The translations under genes and the position numbers were made by a program. A DNA stretch of 47,469 nt. Source: Collinsella aerofaciens (GTDB lineage Bacteria > Actinomycetota > Coriobacteriia > Coriobacteriales > Coriobacteriaceae). Position 1 is the stretch's first letter. Each line of letters starts with the position of its first letter. The stretch spans positions 1-47,469 of the forward strand of contig NZ_WQPK01000004.1 of NCBI RefSeq assembly GCF_018785265.1, read 5' to 3'. This document shows, piece after piece, positions 17,758 through 25,242 of the stretch. The notes beneath the pieces were generated by a model that was not told the origin of the DNA, ran no database searches, and saw only the letters and a list, made by a program, of their open reading frames with translations.

Positions 17758-19079
17758 TCGACACCGAGCACGTTAAATGCGACACCTGTACCGCACCGGA
17801 GCCTATGGAGCTCGACGCCAGCGACGAGGCCTCGCGCGGCTGGCCTACCGTCGACATCGAGACCAATCCCTACAAGGCGCAATTCCCGCTTTTCCAGCAG
17901 CACCCCGAGATCGCCTTCCTCGATAGCGCCGCCACCGCGCAGCGCCCCGCCTGCGTGCTTGACGCCGAACGCGACTTCTACCAGCGCATGAACGCCAACC
18001 CCCTGCGCGGCCTGTACTCGCTGTCCGTCGAGGCAACCGACGCCATCGCGAAGGTCCGCCAGCAGATCGCCGACCTCATCGGCGCCTCACAGGCCAACGA
18101 GGTCGTCTTCACCCGCAACACGAGCGAGTCGCTCAACCTGGTCGCCAAGAGCTTTGCGCCCACAGTGCTCAAACCGGGCGACGAGGTCGTCATCACCATC
18201 ATGGAGCACCACTCCAACCTGATTCCGTGGCAGCAGGTCTGCCGCGAGACCGGCGCCAAGCTCGTCTACCTCTACCCCACCAAGACCGGCCAGCTCACCA
18301 CCGAGGAGGTTCTTGCCAAGGTGGGTCCCAAGACCAAAATTCTGGCCGTGGGTCAGGTTTCTAACGTGCTGGGCGTCGAGAACCCGGTCAAGAACCTCGG
18401 CAAACTCGTGCACAAGTACGGCGGCTACCTGGTCGTCGACGGTGCGCAGTCGCTGCCGCACATGCCGGTCGATGTGGCCGACCTGGGCGCCGACTTCTTT
18501 GCCTTTAGCGCGCACAAGGCCATGGGCCCCATGGGCATCGGCGTGCTGTGGGGCAAGATGGACCTGCTCAACGCCATGCCGCCCATGCTCACCGGCGGCG
18601 AGATGATCGATTCGGTCACCGAGCAGGACGCCGTCTGGGCGCCCGTCCCCGAGAAGTTCGAGGCCGGCACGCAGGACGCCGCCGGCATATTCGCCACGGG
18701 TGCGGCACTCGACTACCTCGTCAACACGGTTGGCTACGAAAACATCCAGGCACGCGAGCAGGCACTCGTCCACTACCTGATGGGCGAACTCATGCAGCTC
18801 GACTTTGTCCAGATCATCGGCTCCATCTACTGGGACAACCATCACGGCGTCGTCAGCTTTAACGTCAAGGGTATCCACCCGCACGACGTCGCGAGCATCA
18901 TGGACATGGACGGCGTGTGCATCCGTGCCGGTCACCACTGCGCGCAGCCGCTGCTTACCTGGCTGGGCGTCGAGAACCTCGCCTGCTGCCGCGCCAGCGT
19001 GGCCTTCTACAACGACAAGGCCGACATCGATAAGTTCATCGCCGGCCTGCATCACGTTTGGAGCACGTTCAATGGGTAA
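17754..19079 (+). CDS. sufS: SufS, cysteine desulfurase
   Basis: 441 residues, PLP-dependent. It takes sulfur from cysteine as a persulfide and hands it to SufU. Visible: FLDSAATAQRP, EHHSNLIPW, VDGAQSLPHMPVD, the PLP lysine in FSAHKAMGPMG and the active Cys in RAGHHCAQPL. It has about 40 extra N-terminal residues with a CDTC pair that most SufS proteins lack. The start overlaps sufD by 4 bases and the end overlaps sufU by 8. Confidence 0.96.
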   Translation: MIDTEHVKCDTCTAPEPMELDASDEASRGWPTVDIETNPYKAQFPLFQQHPEIAFLDSAATAQRPACVLDAERDFYQRMNANPLRGLYSLSVEATDAIAKVRQQIADLIGASQANEVVFTRNTSESLNLVAKSFAPTVLKPGDEVVITIMEHHSNLIPWQQVCRETGAKLVYLYPTKTGQLTTEEVLAKVGPKTKILAVGQVSNVLGVENPVKNLGKLVHKYGGYLVVDGAQSLPHMPVDVADLGADFFAFSAHKAMGPMGIGVLWGKMDLLNAMPPMLTGGEMIDSVTEQDAVWAPVPEKFEAGTQDAAGIFATGAALDYLVNTVGYENIQAREQALVHYLMGELMQLDFVQIIGSIYWDNHHGVVSFNVKGIHPHDVASIMDMDGVCIRAGHHCAQPLLTWLGVENLACCRASVAFYNDKADIDKFIAGLHHVWSTFNG

Positions 19080-19506
19080 TCTGTACACCTCCACCACGTT
19101 TATGGAGCACAACTCGCACCCCGACTACAAGTACGAGATGGATGCCCCCACGCACGAGCACGACGGCATCAACCCCAGCTGTGGCGACGAGCTCACCTTG
19201 CAGCTGCGCGTCGAGAACGGTGTGATCGAGGAGGCCTCCTTTACCGGTCATGGCTGCGCCATCAGCCAGGCCAGCGCCGACATCATGGCCGACCTCATCA
19301 CCGGCGAGACCGTCGAGGAAGCTCACCGCCTGGCAGAGCTCTTCCTCGCCATGATCCGCGGCGAGCAGCTCTCCGAGGAAGATCTGGAAGACCTGGACGA
19401 AGCCGCCCAGCTCCAGGACATCTCGCACATGCCCGCCCGCGTCAAATGCGCCGAGCTCGCCTGGCGCACCCTCGACGGCATGCTCACGGGACAAAATAAT
19501 CAGTAG
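19072..19506 (+). CDS. sufU: SufU, zinc-dependent sulfur carrier for SufS
   Basis: 144 residues from the ATG at 19072, inside the end of sufS; a longer frame upstream runs antiparallel to no motif and is rejected. Zinc/sulfur residues are in place: NPSCGDEL, GHGCAISQASADIM and RVKCAELAW. The Cys-Gly-Asp and two further Cys match Bacillus SufU, which binds zinc and accepts sulfur from SufS. There is no SufE or SufA gene here, so SufU is the sulfur transfer partner. The last codons (GQNNQ) lie within the inverted repeat at 19488. Confidence 0.93.
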   Translation: MGNLYTSTTFMEHNSHPDYKYEMDAPTHEHDGINPSCGDELTLQLRVENGVIEEASFTGHGCAISQASADIMADLITGETVEEAHRLAELFLAMIRGEQLSEEDLEDLDEAAQLQDISHMPARVKCAELAWRTLDGMLTGQNNQ

Positions 19507-19524
19507 TATTTGTCCCAAATCTTA
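19488..19524. repeat. Copy of the 14059 inverted repeat at the end of the suf operon
   Basis: GGGACAAA (19488-19495), spacer 13, TTTGTCCC (19509-19516), then AAATCTTA. Apart from a one-base indel it matches 14059-14096 almost throughout, including the inner CAG-AGT. It overlaps the sufU stop codon. Confidence 0.7.
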
Positions 19525-19535
19525 AGAATTTTGTT

Positions 19536-19573
19536 GGCCGAATCGCTTGACTAAGAGTGGTTCGGCCATTTTC
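19536..19573 (+). terminator. Hairpin between sufU and the Y1 transposase gene
   Basis: GGCCGAA (19536-19542) pairs with TTCGGCC (19561-19567), followed by ATTTTC. It sits between the two converging stops and can end sufU transcription. Its loop contains CTTGACTAA, also present in the suf promoter region. Confidence 0.6.
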
Positions 19574-20382
19574 TATTCCGAGAGCTCGGCCTGTGCCTTC
19601 ACCCGCGCATAAGCGCGCACGATACGAGAGACGGTACTTTTGCCAATCCCGGTATACCGCTCAATCTGGCGCACCGTAAAACCGGCATCGTGCAATCCAA
19701 AAATAACGGTATCGCGCTGCGCCGGCGGTGCGACTTTAACCCCGTTGAGCGGAACCCCGAGACTCTTCGCCAACTTGCCGGCAAAGGCATTGCGTTCCCA
19801 CTCTGTCTCTTTCATATCGCACAGCGCTGGCTTGCTGCCGTCGGGCGTCGAAAGCGAATAGGCAATAAAGCCCTCGGCAGAACCAAAAAGCTCAAGCACG
19901 CAAGAAGGATCAGAAAATCCCCTCGCGACATCAGCCGCGTCACCGTCGTAAGCGCACAAATGCTCCGCAAAGCTACTCCAGGGATAACGCTCGATTAGGC
20001 TAACGCCCGCCTCCTGCGGATCGGCGTGTACGGAGCGAATAGCCTCCATCACCTGCCAGTCGGTATCGAGCGAGCGCCGGTCAAAACGGTTCTGGAACAG
20101 ATGGCCTGTGCGCCTCGTGCGTTTATTGAACCGCCGCGCGTACGTCAAAAGCAGCCGGTGCATCGCCGCGCTCATCCTGTCCTCGTAATCTGCAAGCACC
20201 AAATGCACGTGATTGCCCATAAGGCACCAAGCGATAACCGTCACACCCTCCTCGCGGCAGCACTCGCGCATCAGCTCCAAAAACTCCCACCGGTCCTCAT
20301 CGCCCTCAAAGATGAGCTGCTTGCCCGTACCGCGGGCACAGACATGGTAAAAGCCGGTAACCGTTCTCCAAACGCGCTGCAT
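19573..20382 (-). CDS. REP-associated tyrosine (Y1, HUH) transposase
   Basis: 269 residues from the ATG at 20382, 7 bases after AAGGGAG; the open frame upstream lacks family sequence. The Y1 transposase core (IS200-like) shows MQRVWRTVTGFYHVCARG, the metal His pair in GNHVHLVL and the catalytic Tyr in LLLTYARRFNKR, followed by GHLFQNRF. All key residues are present. The C-terminus has a helix-turn-helix (TVRQIERYTGIGKSTVSRIV). Such single-copy 'RAYT' proteins process single-stranded hairpins and are thought to spread REP palindromes. No IS ends are seen around it, which fits a domesticated RAYT rather than an IS. Hairpins that could be its substrates occur elsewhere in the window. Confidence 0.87.
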   Translation of the reverse strand: MQRVWRTVTGFYHVCARGTGKQLIFEGDEDRWEFLELMRECCREEGVTVIAWCLMGNHVHLVLADYEDRMSAAMHRLLLTYARRFNKRTRRTGHLFQNRFDRRSLDTDWQVMEAIRSVHADPQEAGVSLIERYPWSSFAEHLCAYDGDAADVARGFSDPSCVLELFGSAEGFIAYSLSTPDGSKPALCDMKETEWERNAFAGKLAKSLGVPLNGVKVAPPAQRDTVIFGLHDAGFTVRQIERYTGIGKSTVSRIVRAYARVKAQAELSE

Positions 20383-20785
20383 GGCGCTCCCTTCGCCGGG
20401 ATCTGCTTGCCATCCAATACAGCACGATTGAAGCGTGCCATCAAAACATTCACGCAAAACAATACACTCGCGCGGCCAAAGGCAGTAATCAGGCGGCGAA
20501 CGGCATCGTTGCAACAGGTCAACCCCCGCAATGCTTACAAGAGCTGACCAATAGCTTGCCCAAGACGGACCCCCTCTACGGAAGTTCACGACCACAGAAC
20601 ATAGAGTTAAACCGTTTCAATTAAAACTTCCGGACTTCTCGCTACGAAAACTGAGCCGTTCGCCGAATATTCCGTGCATTTCGCGGTATTATAGGGGCTG
20701 CATGTCATGTCCCTTTCGAAGGGTCGCCCGGCAATCGCCAGCCACGGCCCCCAGACGGGACGCCAACACGATAGAGAGGAGAGGC
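20383..20785. other. Intergenic region between divergent transposase and scaffold genes
   Basis: About 400 bases with no convincing ORF. It holds TATTATA at 20687-20693, a possible -10 for the scaffold/GGGtGRT operon, and a small palindrome GAATATTC at 20665-20672. No clear -35, riboswitch or repeat is seen. Confidence 0.4.
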
Positions 20786-21520
20786 ATGCAGTACTCACAG
20801 GAAGTGGAGAACATGTGCCCCGTTGCCAAGGGTGCATACCACGGCCCCGCACCCATCCCCGAGGAGGGCAAGTGGGTCCAGGCTAAGGAGATTTCCGACA
20901 TCTCCGGTCTTACGCACGGTGTGGGTTGGTGCGCACCTCAGCAGGGCGCCTGCAAGCTCACGCTGAACGTCAAGGACGGCATCATCGAGGAGGCCCTCGT
21001 TGAGACCATCGGCTGCTCGGGCATGACCCACTCTGCCGCCATGGCTTCCGAGATCCTTCCCGGTAAGACCATCCTCGAGGCCCTCAACACCGACCTCGTC
21101 TGCGACGCCATCAACGTTGCTATGCGCGAGATCTTCCTGCAGATCGTTTACGGCCGCAGCCAGACCGCGTTCTCCGAGGGCGGCCTGCCCGTGGGCGCCT
21201 CCCTCGACGACCTCGGCAAGGGCCTTCGCTCTCAGGTCGGCACCATGTTCGGCACCAAGGCCAAGGGCGCTCGTTACCTCGAGCTCGCTCAGGGCTACGT
21301 CACCCGCATGGCTCTCAACGACAAGAACGAGATCATCGCATTCGAGTTCCTGAACCTCGGCAAGTTCACCGACGCCGTCAAGGCCGGCAAGACCCCCGAG
21401 GAGGCCATCGCTGGCGCTATGGGCCACTATGGTCAGTGGGAGAACGCTGCCAAGTACATCGACCCGCGCACCGACGAGGAGACTCACTCCGTCGCCAGCG
21501 TGTTCCCGGTTCACGAGTAG
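20786..21520 (+). CDS. NifU/SufU-like iron-sulfur scaffold protein of the GGGtGRT pair
   Basis: 244 residues from the ATG at 20786, after GAGAGGAGAGG. Residues about 50-130 resemble the IscU/NifU N-terminal fold: QGACKLTLNVKDGIIEEALV, ETIGCSGMTHSAAMASEIL and TDLVCDAINVAM, with three Cys placed like SufU ligands. Unlike SufU it has a 45-residue N-terminal lead with MCPVAKG and GVGWCAP, and a C-terminal domain of about 100 residues (ARYLELAQGYVTRMALND, EEAIAGAMGHYGQW). Codons are strongly biased towards C-ending and highly expressed types. It is followed after 18 bases by the GGGtGRT gene, its constant partner in anaerobes. Cluster assembly is suggested by the fold only; the client protein is unknown. 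Confidence 0.75.
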   Translation: MQYSQEVENMCPVAKGAYHGPAPIPEEGKWVQAKEISDISGLTHGVGWCAPQQGACKLTLNVKDGIIEEALVETIGCSGMTHSAAMASEILPGKTILEALNTDLVCDAINVAMREIFLQIVYGRSQTAFSEGGLPVGASLDDLGKGLRSQVGTMFGTKAKGARYLELAQGYVTRMALNDKNEIIAFEFLNLGKFTDAVKAGKTPEEAIAGAMGHYGQWENAAKYIDPRTDEETHSVASVFPVHE

Positions 21521-21538
21521 AAAGGGAGGGAAATAACT

Positions 21539-22543
21539 ATGACTGTTACGTTCGAAGGTTACGAGCGCCGCGCTGACAAGATCAACAAGTGCCTCGCCGA
21601 CAACGGCATCGCCTCCCTCGAGGAAGCTCTGCAGATCTGCACCGACAAGGGCTTCAACCCGCGTGAGATCGTCAACAACACCCAGTCCATCGCCTTCCAG
21701 AACGCCGAGTGGGCCTACACCCTCGGTTGCGCTCTCGCTGTCAAGCGTGGCGCCAAGTCCGCTTCTGAGGCTGCCGCCATCATCGGCGAGGGCATCCAGG
21801 CCTTCACCGTTCCCGGCTCCGTCGCCGAGGACCGCAAGGTCGGTCTGGGCCACGGCAACCTGGGCGCTATGCTGCTCTCCGACGACACCGAGTGCTTCGC
21901 CTTCCTGGCAGGTCACGAGTCCTTCGCTGCCGCTGAGGGTGCTATCGGCCTGGCTCTGAACGCCAACAAGGCTCGCAAGAAGCCGCTGCGCGTCATCCTC
22001 AACGGTCTGGGCAAGGACGCTGCTCAGATCATCGCCCGCATCAACGGCTTCACCTACGTGAAGACCCAGTTCGACTACTTCACGGGCGAGCTCAAGGTCG
22101 TCGAGACCATCCCATACTCCGATGGTCCCCGCGCCGCCGTCAACTGCTACGGCGCCGACGACGTCCGCGAGGGCGTTGCCATCATGTGGCACGAGAACGT
22201 CGACATCTCGATCACCGGTAACTCCACCAACCCCACGCGCTTCCAGCACCCCGTCGCTGGCACCTACAAGAAGGAGCGCCTCGAGGCTGGCAAGAAGTAC
22301 TTCTCCGTCGCTTCTGGTGGCGGCACTGGCCGTACCCTGCACCCGGACAACATGGGCGCCGGCCCTGCCTCTTACGGCATGACCGACACCATGGGCCGCA
22401 TGCACTCCGATGCCCAGTTCGCCGGTTCTTCCTCCGTGCCTGCGCACGTCGACATGATGGGTCTCATCGGCATGGGTAACAACCCCATGGTCGGTGCCAC
22501 CGTCGCCTGCGCTGTCGCCGTCGAGGAGGCCCTCAAGGCCTAA
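21539..22543 (+). CDS. GGGtGRT family protein
   Basis: 334 residues, full length. It contains the name motif SGGGTGRTLHPDNMG and further conserved glycine-rich parts (KVGLGHGNLGAML, GHESFAAAEGAIG, DTMGRMHSDAQFAGSSSVPA). The family is known in strict anaerobes beside a NifU-like scaffold; no reaction has been assigned that I know of. There is no signal peptide or membrane segment, so it is cytoplasmic. Few Cys are present, so it may not hold a cluster itself. Codon choice suggests strong expression. A strong terminator follows, so the pair is a closed two-gene operon. Confidence 0.85.
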   Translation: MTVTFEGYERRADKINKCLADNGIASLEEALQICTDKGFNPREIVNNTQSIAFQNAEWAYTLGCALAVKRGAKSASEAAAIIGEGIQAFTVPGSVAEDRKVGLGHGNLGAMLLSDDTECFAFLAGHESFAAAEGAIGLALNANKARKKPLRVILNGLGKDAAQIIARINGFTYVKTQFDYFTGELKVVETIPYSDGPRAAVNCYGADDVREGVAIMWHENVDISITGNSTNPTRFQHPVAGTYKKERLEAGKKYFSVASGGGTGRTLHPDNMGAGPASYGMTDTMGRMHSDAQFAGSSSVPAHVDMMGLIGMGNNPMVGATVACAVAVEEALKA

Positions 22544-22578
22544 TCGCGCCCGCGCGATGCTCATATAGTTGAGCTTTG

Positions 22579-22611
22579 GAGCCGCTACCCACCCGGGTAG
22601 CGGCTCTTTTT
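22579..22611 (+). terminator. Strong terminator of the scaffold/GGGtGRT operon
   Basis: GAGCCGCTACCC and GGGTAGCGGCTC form a perfect 12-bp stem with loop ACCC, followed by TTTTT. Confidence 0.95.
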
Positions 22612-22660
22612 GTTTGCCCCGTCCCAAATTGGTTACTCTTATTAGAAGGTCCGATATATC

Positions 22661-22727
22661 AGTTGCGGTGAAATACGGACTGAATTGCATCCATACAGGC
22701 CAAAACAGTCCGTATTCCACCGCAACT
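22661..22727. repeat. Long inverted repeat, 22-bp arms
   Basis: Left arm 22661-22682 and right arm 22706-22727 are inverted copies with one mismatch and a 23-base loop; the arms contain GTTGCGGTG and ATACGGACTG. There is no T-run, so it is not an ordinary terminator. It resembles the arms of the element at 32550-32698 (GCGGT, TAC, TGAAT in order). A MITE, a regulatory hairpin or a small RNA is possible. Confidence 0.6.
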
Positions 22728-22864
22728 TACCAAATTAGCCGACCGAAGTGACCGAGTCCACCTGACGCCCACCTGCCATATTTGCCCTTTACCGATTTGC
22801 CGAGTCTTTGCGGCCCCATTGCCGATCACCCGTGCGACAATGCGCCGGACGAGAAAGGAATCCG

Positions 22865-24391
22865 ATGGAATCGACTGATGTACTGGTAATTGGAGCTGGC
22901 ATTGCGGGCCTTTGCGCCGCCATCGAAGCGGCACGCACGGGTGCAACCGTCACTGTGGCAAGCGCCGGCAAGACCATGAGTGGATCGAGCTTCTTCCCGG
23001 GTACCTGGGGCCTCGGCCTCATCGGTCCCGTCGACGAAGACGACGAGCAGGACCTCATCGACACCATCCAGACCGTCGGCGGCGGCGTTGCCGACCCCGA
23101 ACTCGTCCAAACGTTCGTCCACGGCATTCGCCAAGCGATTGACTGGCTCGAGCAAGACCTGGGCGTTGAGCTCCAGCGTCCGCAAAGCGCCAAGAGTGCT
23201 CAACAAAAGCAGTTTATCCCCTGCTTTGACCACAAGACGCGCATGTGGCGCGGCCTCACCCGCAAGCCCCTTGAGGACGCTCTGACGACCTGGATCGAGT
23301 CGCTCGGCATTCGCCTGCTCCCCCGCCATGAGCTTATCGACCTTGTTGAGGACACGAACGGCAGAATAACCGGAACCGTACTCTACGACCTTACCGAAAA
23401 TCGAATCGTGCCCTTTGCTGCCAAGGCCACGATCATCGCAGCCGGTGGCACAGGCGGCCTGTTCGAGCGCAGCCTTACGTCGGCTGATGTGCTCAGCTCC
23501 TCGCAGGCCATCGCACTGGCGCACGGCGCAACACTTACTAATATAGAGTTCATGCAGATGATGCCTGGCTTCATCGAGCCCAGGCGTAACTTGGTCTTCA
23601 ACGAGAAAACCTGGCGCTACGTGCATGTAGACCAGCCGGTAGATATTGCCGACGACAAGCTGGACGACCTGCTCGAGCAGCGCTCTGGACATGGTCCCTT
23701 CACGTCACGCTTGGCCTCCCGCGCTATCGATCTCGTCATCGATCAGGCAGGTGCCGAAGGCCTGGCACTCCACTACGACTTCCCCCGCGAGGATGTCCCA
23801 GAGTTTGTGCAGACCTTTGCCACCTGGCTGCAAGACGAGCACGGCATCGCGCCGACCGACGAGATGCGCGTTGCGATGTATGCCCACGCCGCTAACGGCG
23901 GCATCAAGATCGATAAGACCGCGCACACGGGCGTTGAGGGCCTCTACGCTTGCGGCGAGGCGACAGGCGGCATGCACGGAGCCGACCGCATTGGTGGCTT
24001 GTCAAGCGCCAACGGCATCGTGTTCGGGCGCATCGCAGGCGCATCGGCAGCCCTTGCAGCGCAGAAAGAGCCTAAGACAGCCCTGAAGGCGGATATCGCC
24101 CTCCCCCAGCACGGCATTGCCACAACAGATGCCGAGCGCCTGACCCGCAGCCTTAAGCACACGATGAGTACCTATTGCATGATCAACCGCACCGAAACAG
24201 GCCTATCCGAAGCACTACACGAGCTTGAGGGCTTGAAGACAGAGGCAACGACCTTGAGCACACAGAAAGCCCAGGACAGCGAAGTCGCAGCCCTCGCCCG
24301 CCTGCAATCGCAGATTCAGCTGGCACAGGAAATGGTCAAAGCCATGCGCAAGCGAACTGAAAGCTTAGGTTCGCACTATCGAGCAGACTAA
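22865..24391 (+). CDS. FAD-dependent oxidoreductase, fumarate reductase/L-aspartate oxidase superfamily
   Basis: 508 residues from the ATG at 22865, 7 bases after AAAGGA. The N-terminal dinucleotide fold is VLVIGAGIAGLCAAIEAART; the second FAD region is ATIIAAGGTGGLFERS, and the C-terminal part is GLYACGEATGGMHGADRIGG. The layout fits the succinate dehydrogenase/fumarate reductase flavoprotein family, with most likeness to L-aspartate oxidase (quinolinate synthesis) or an orphan fumarate reductase. No nadA or nadC neighbour exists and no Tat signal is present, so a soluble enzyme of unknown substrate is the safest call. It is a single-gene unit, with a helical C-terminal tail from about residue 415. 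Confidence 0.8.
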   Translation: MESTDVLVIGAGIAGLCAAIEAARTGATVTVASAGKTMSGSSFFPGTWGLGLIGPVDEDDEQDLIDTIQTVGGGVADPELVQTFVHGIRQAIDWLEQDLGVELQRPQSAKSAQQKQFIPCFDHKTRMWRGLTRKPLEDALTTWIESLGIRLLPRHELIDLVEDTNGRITGTVLYDLTENRIVPFAAKATIIAAGGTGGLFERSLTSADVLSSSQAIALAHGATLTNIEFMQMMPGFIEPRRNLVFNEKTWRYVHVDQPVDIADDKLDDLLEQRSGHGPFTSRLASRAIDLVIDQAGAEGLALHYDFPREDVPEFVQTFATWLQDEHGIAPTDEMRVAMYAHAANGGIKIDKTAHTGVEGLYACGEATGGMHGADRIGGLSSANGIVFGRIAGASAALAAQKEPKTALKADIALPQHGIATTDAERLTRSLKHTMSTYCMINRTETGLSEALHELEGLKTEATTLSTQKAQDSEVAALARLQSQIQLAQEMVKAMRKRTESLGSHYRAD

Positions 24392-24487
24392 ATCGATTCT
24401 CACTTTGAGTTTGATCACAACTTCTCAACATGCATCGAGCCCCGTGAGCATAATTCTCATAAGGAGAGCACGTTTATGGGGCTTTAG

Positions 24488-24512
24488 CCGTGTTTCCCTA
24501 AGGGAATCACGG
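24488..24512. other. Hairpin downstream of the flavoprotein gene
   Basis: CCGTG-T-TTCCCT pairs with AGGGAA-T-CACGG in a compact palindrome about 100 bases past the stop. No T-run on either side; possibly a processed 3' end. Confidence 0.4.
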
Positions 24513-24526
24513 TGCAGTTTCCCCAA

Positions 24527-24569
24527 CTTCGCGCCCCGACGGGTTCGACCCCATGCGAGGTCAAAAAAA
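24527..24569. repeat. Direct repeat, copy 1 (tRNA-flank duplication)
   Basis: A block beginning CTTCGCGCCCCGACGGGTTC and ending in AGGTC plus a run of A is repeated at 24703-24747 without a mismatch apart from run length. It contains GGGTTCGACCCC, a tRNA T-arm-like palindrome. Confidence 0.85.
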
Positions 24570-24597
24570 GACGGCCAACTTTCGTTGACCGTCTTAA
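24563..24597 (-). terminator. Terminator of the broken tRNA unit
   Basis: AAGACGGTCAACG, loop AAAG, pairing with TTGGCCGTCTT, then seven T on the minus strand. Confidence 0.8.
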
Positions 24598-24605
24598 CTT
24601 GCTTT

Positions 24606-24624
24606 GGTGGGCCGTCAGGGGGTC
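24606..24624 (-). pseudogene. tRNA-Lys remnant (3' end only)
   Basis: GGTGGGCCGTCAGGGGGTC is identical to the acceptor and T-arm 3' strand of the two tRNA-Lys genes at 24786 and 24905, then the match stops. With its own terminator at 24563-24597 it looks like a third tRNA-Lys unit that lost its body. Confidence 0.75.
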
Positions 24625-24702
24625 AGCCTGCTTTGCAGGCGACCGCTGCGGCGCCAAGGCGCCTTGCGCGCTACGCTGGTAAATGCTCACGCATTTCCTC
24701 AG

Positions 24703-24747
24703 CTTCGCGCCCCGACGGGTTCGACCCCATGCGAGGTCAAAAAAAAA
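24703..24747. repeat. Direct repeat, copy 2
   Basis: Matches 24527-24569. The spacing of the repeats (176 bases) and the order repeat-terminator-tRNA end show that a tRNA unit was duplicated. Confidence 0.85.
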
Positions 24748-24773
24748 GCGACCAGCCTGAGCCAGTCGCTTTA
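24739..24773 (-). terminator. Terminator of the tRNA-Lys/His cluster
   Basis: AAAGCGACTGGCT, short loop, AGGCTGGTCGCTTT, then a run of nine T on the minus strand, 13 bases past the tRNA. Confidence 0.85.
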
Positions 24774-24785
24774 ACAATCTTTGGG

Positions 24786-24858
24786 TGGGCCGTCAGGGGG
24801 TCGAACCCTGGACCTTGGGATTAAGAGTCCCCTGCTCTACCAACTGAGCTAACGACCC
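24786..24858 (-). tRNA. tRNA-Lys (anticodon CTT)
   Basis: Full cloverleaf on the minus strand: acceptor GGGTCGT with ACGGCCC, D-arm GCTC/GAGC, anticodon loop CTCTTAA, T-arm CAGGG-TTCGAAC-CCCTG. The sequence after the discriminator A is CCC, so CCA is not encoded. Confidence 0.95.
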
Positions 24859-24904
24859 AAAGCTAAAGTCCGTTATGGCGGACTTTAGAGGAGATATCGT
24901 GTGG

Positions 24905-24977
24905 TGGGCCGTCAGGGGGTCGAACCCTGGACCTTGGGATTAAGAGTCCCCTGCTCTACCAACTGAGCTAACGACCC
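24905..24977 (-). tRNA. tRNA-Lys (anticodon CTT), second copy
   Basis: Body identical to the copy at 24786-24858. Here CCA follows the discriminator (24902-24904). Confidence 0.95.
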
Positions 24978-25003
24978 GATATCAACACAAAGCAAGAACT
25001 GGG

Positions 25004-25077
25004 GTGGGTAAAGGGACTCGAACCCTCGACCTACGGGACCACAACCCGTCGCTCTAGCCAACTGAGCTACACCCACC
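25004..25077 (-). tRNA. tRNA-His (anticodon GTG)
   Basis: Acceptor GTGGGTG with TACCCAC, extra G at -1 opposite C73 as required for tRNA-His, anticodon loop TTGTGGT, T-arm GAGGG-TTCGAGT-CCCTT. First gene of the His-Lys-Lys cluster. Confidence 0.96.
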
Positions 25078-25242
25078 GTGTCCTGTGCGCTTCGCGCTCG
25101 ACTATTATTGCAAGGAACGCCACGCGATGCAAGCCCCAATTTTCAAGAATTTTGAAAAGAGTTTTTCGAGACCATTTCGAGCAAATCCCACCGGTTTCAT
25201 AGGAGTAAACTTGCCCCACTGCAAATCCTCGAAAGGACCGTC

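Noticed and set aside
20795-22720. 641-codon frame on the minus strand
   Set aside because: Antisense to the scaffold/GGGtGRT genes, which have clear motifs and ribosome sites.
24405-24824. 139-codon frame on the plus strand in the tRNA cluster
   Set aside because: Runs through direct repeats, terminators and tRNA-Lys; no coding signs.
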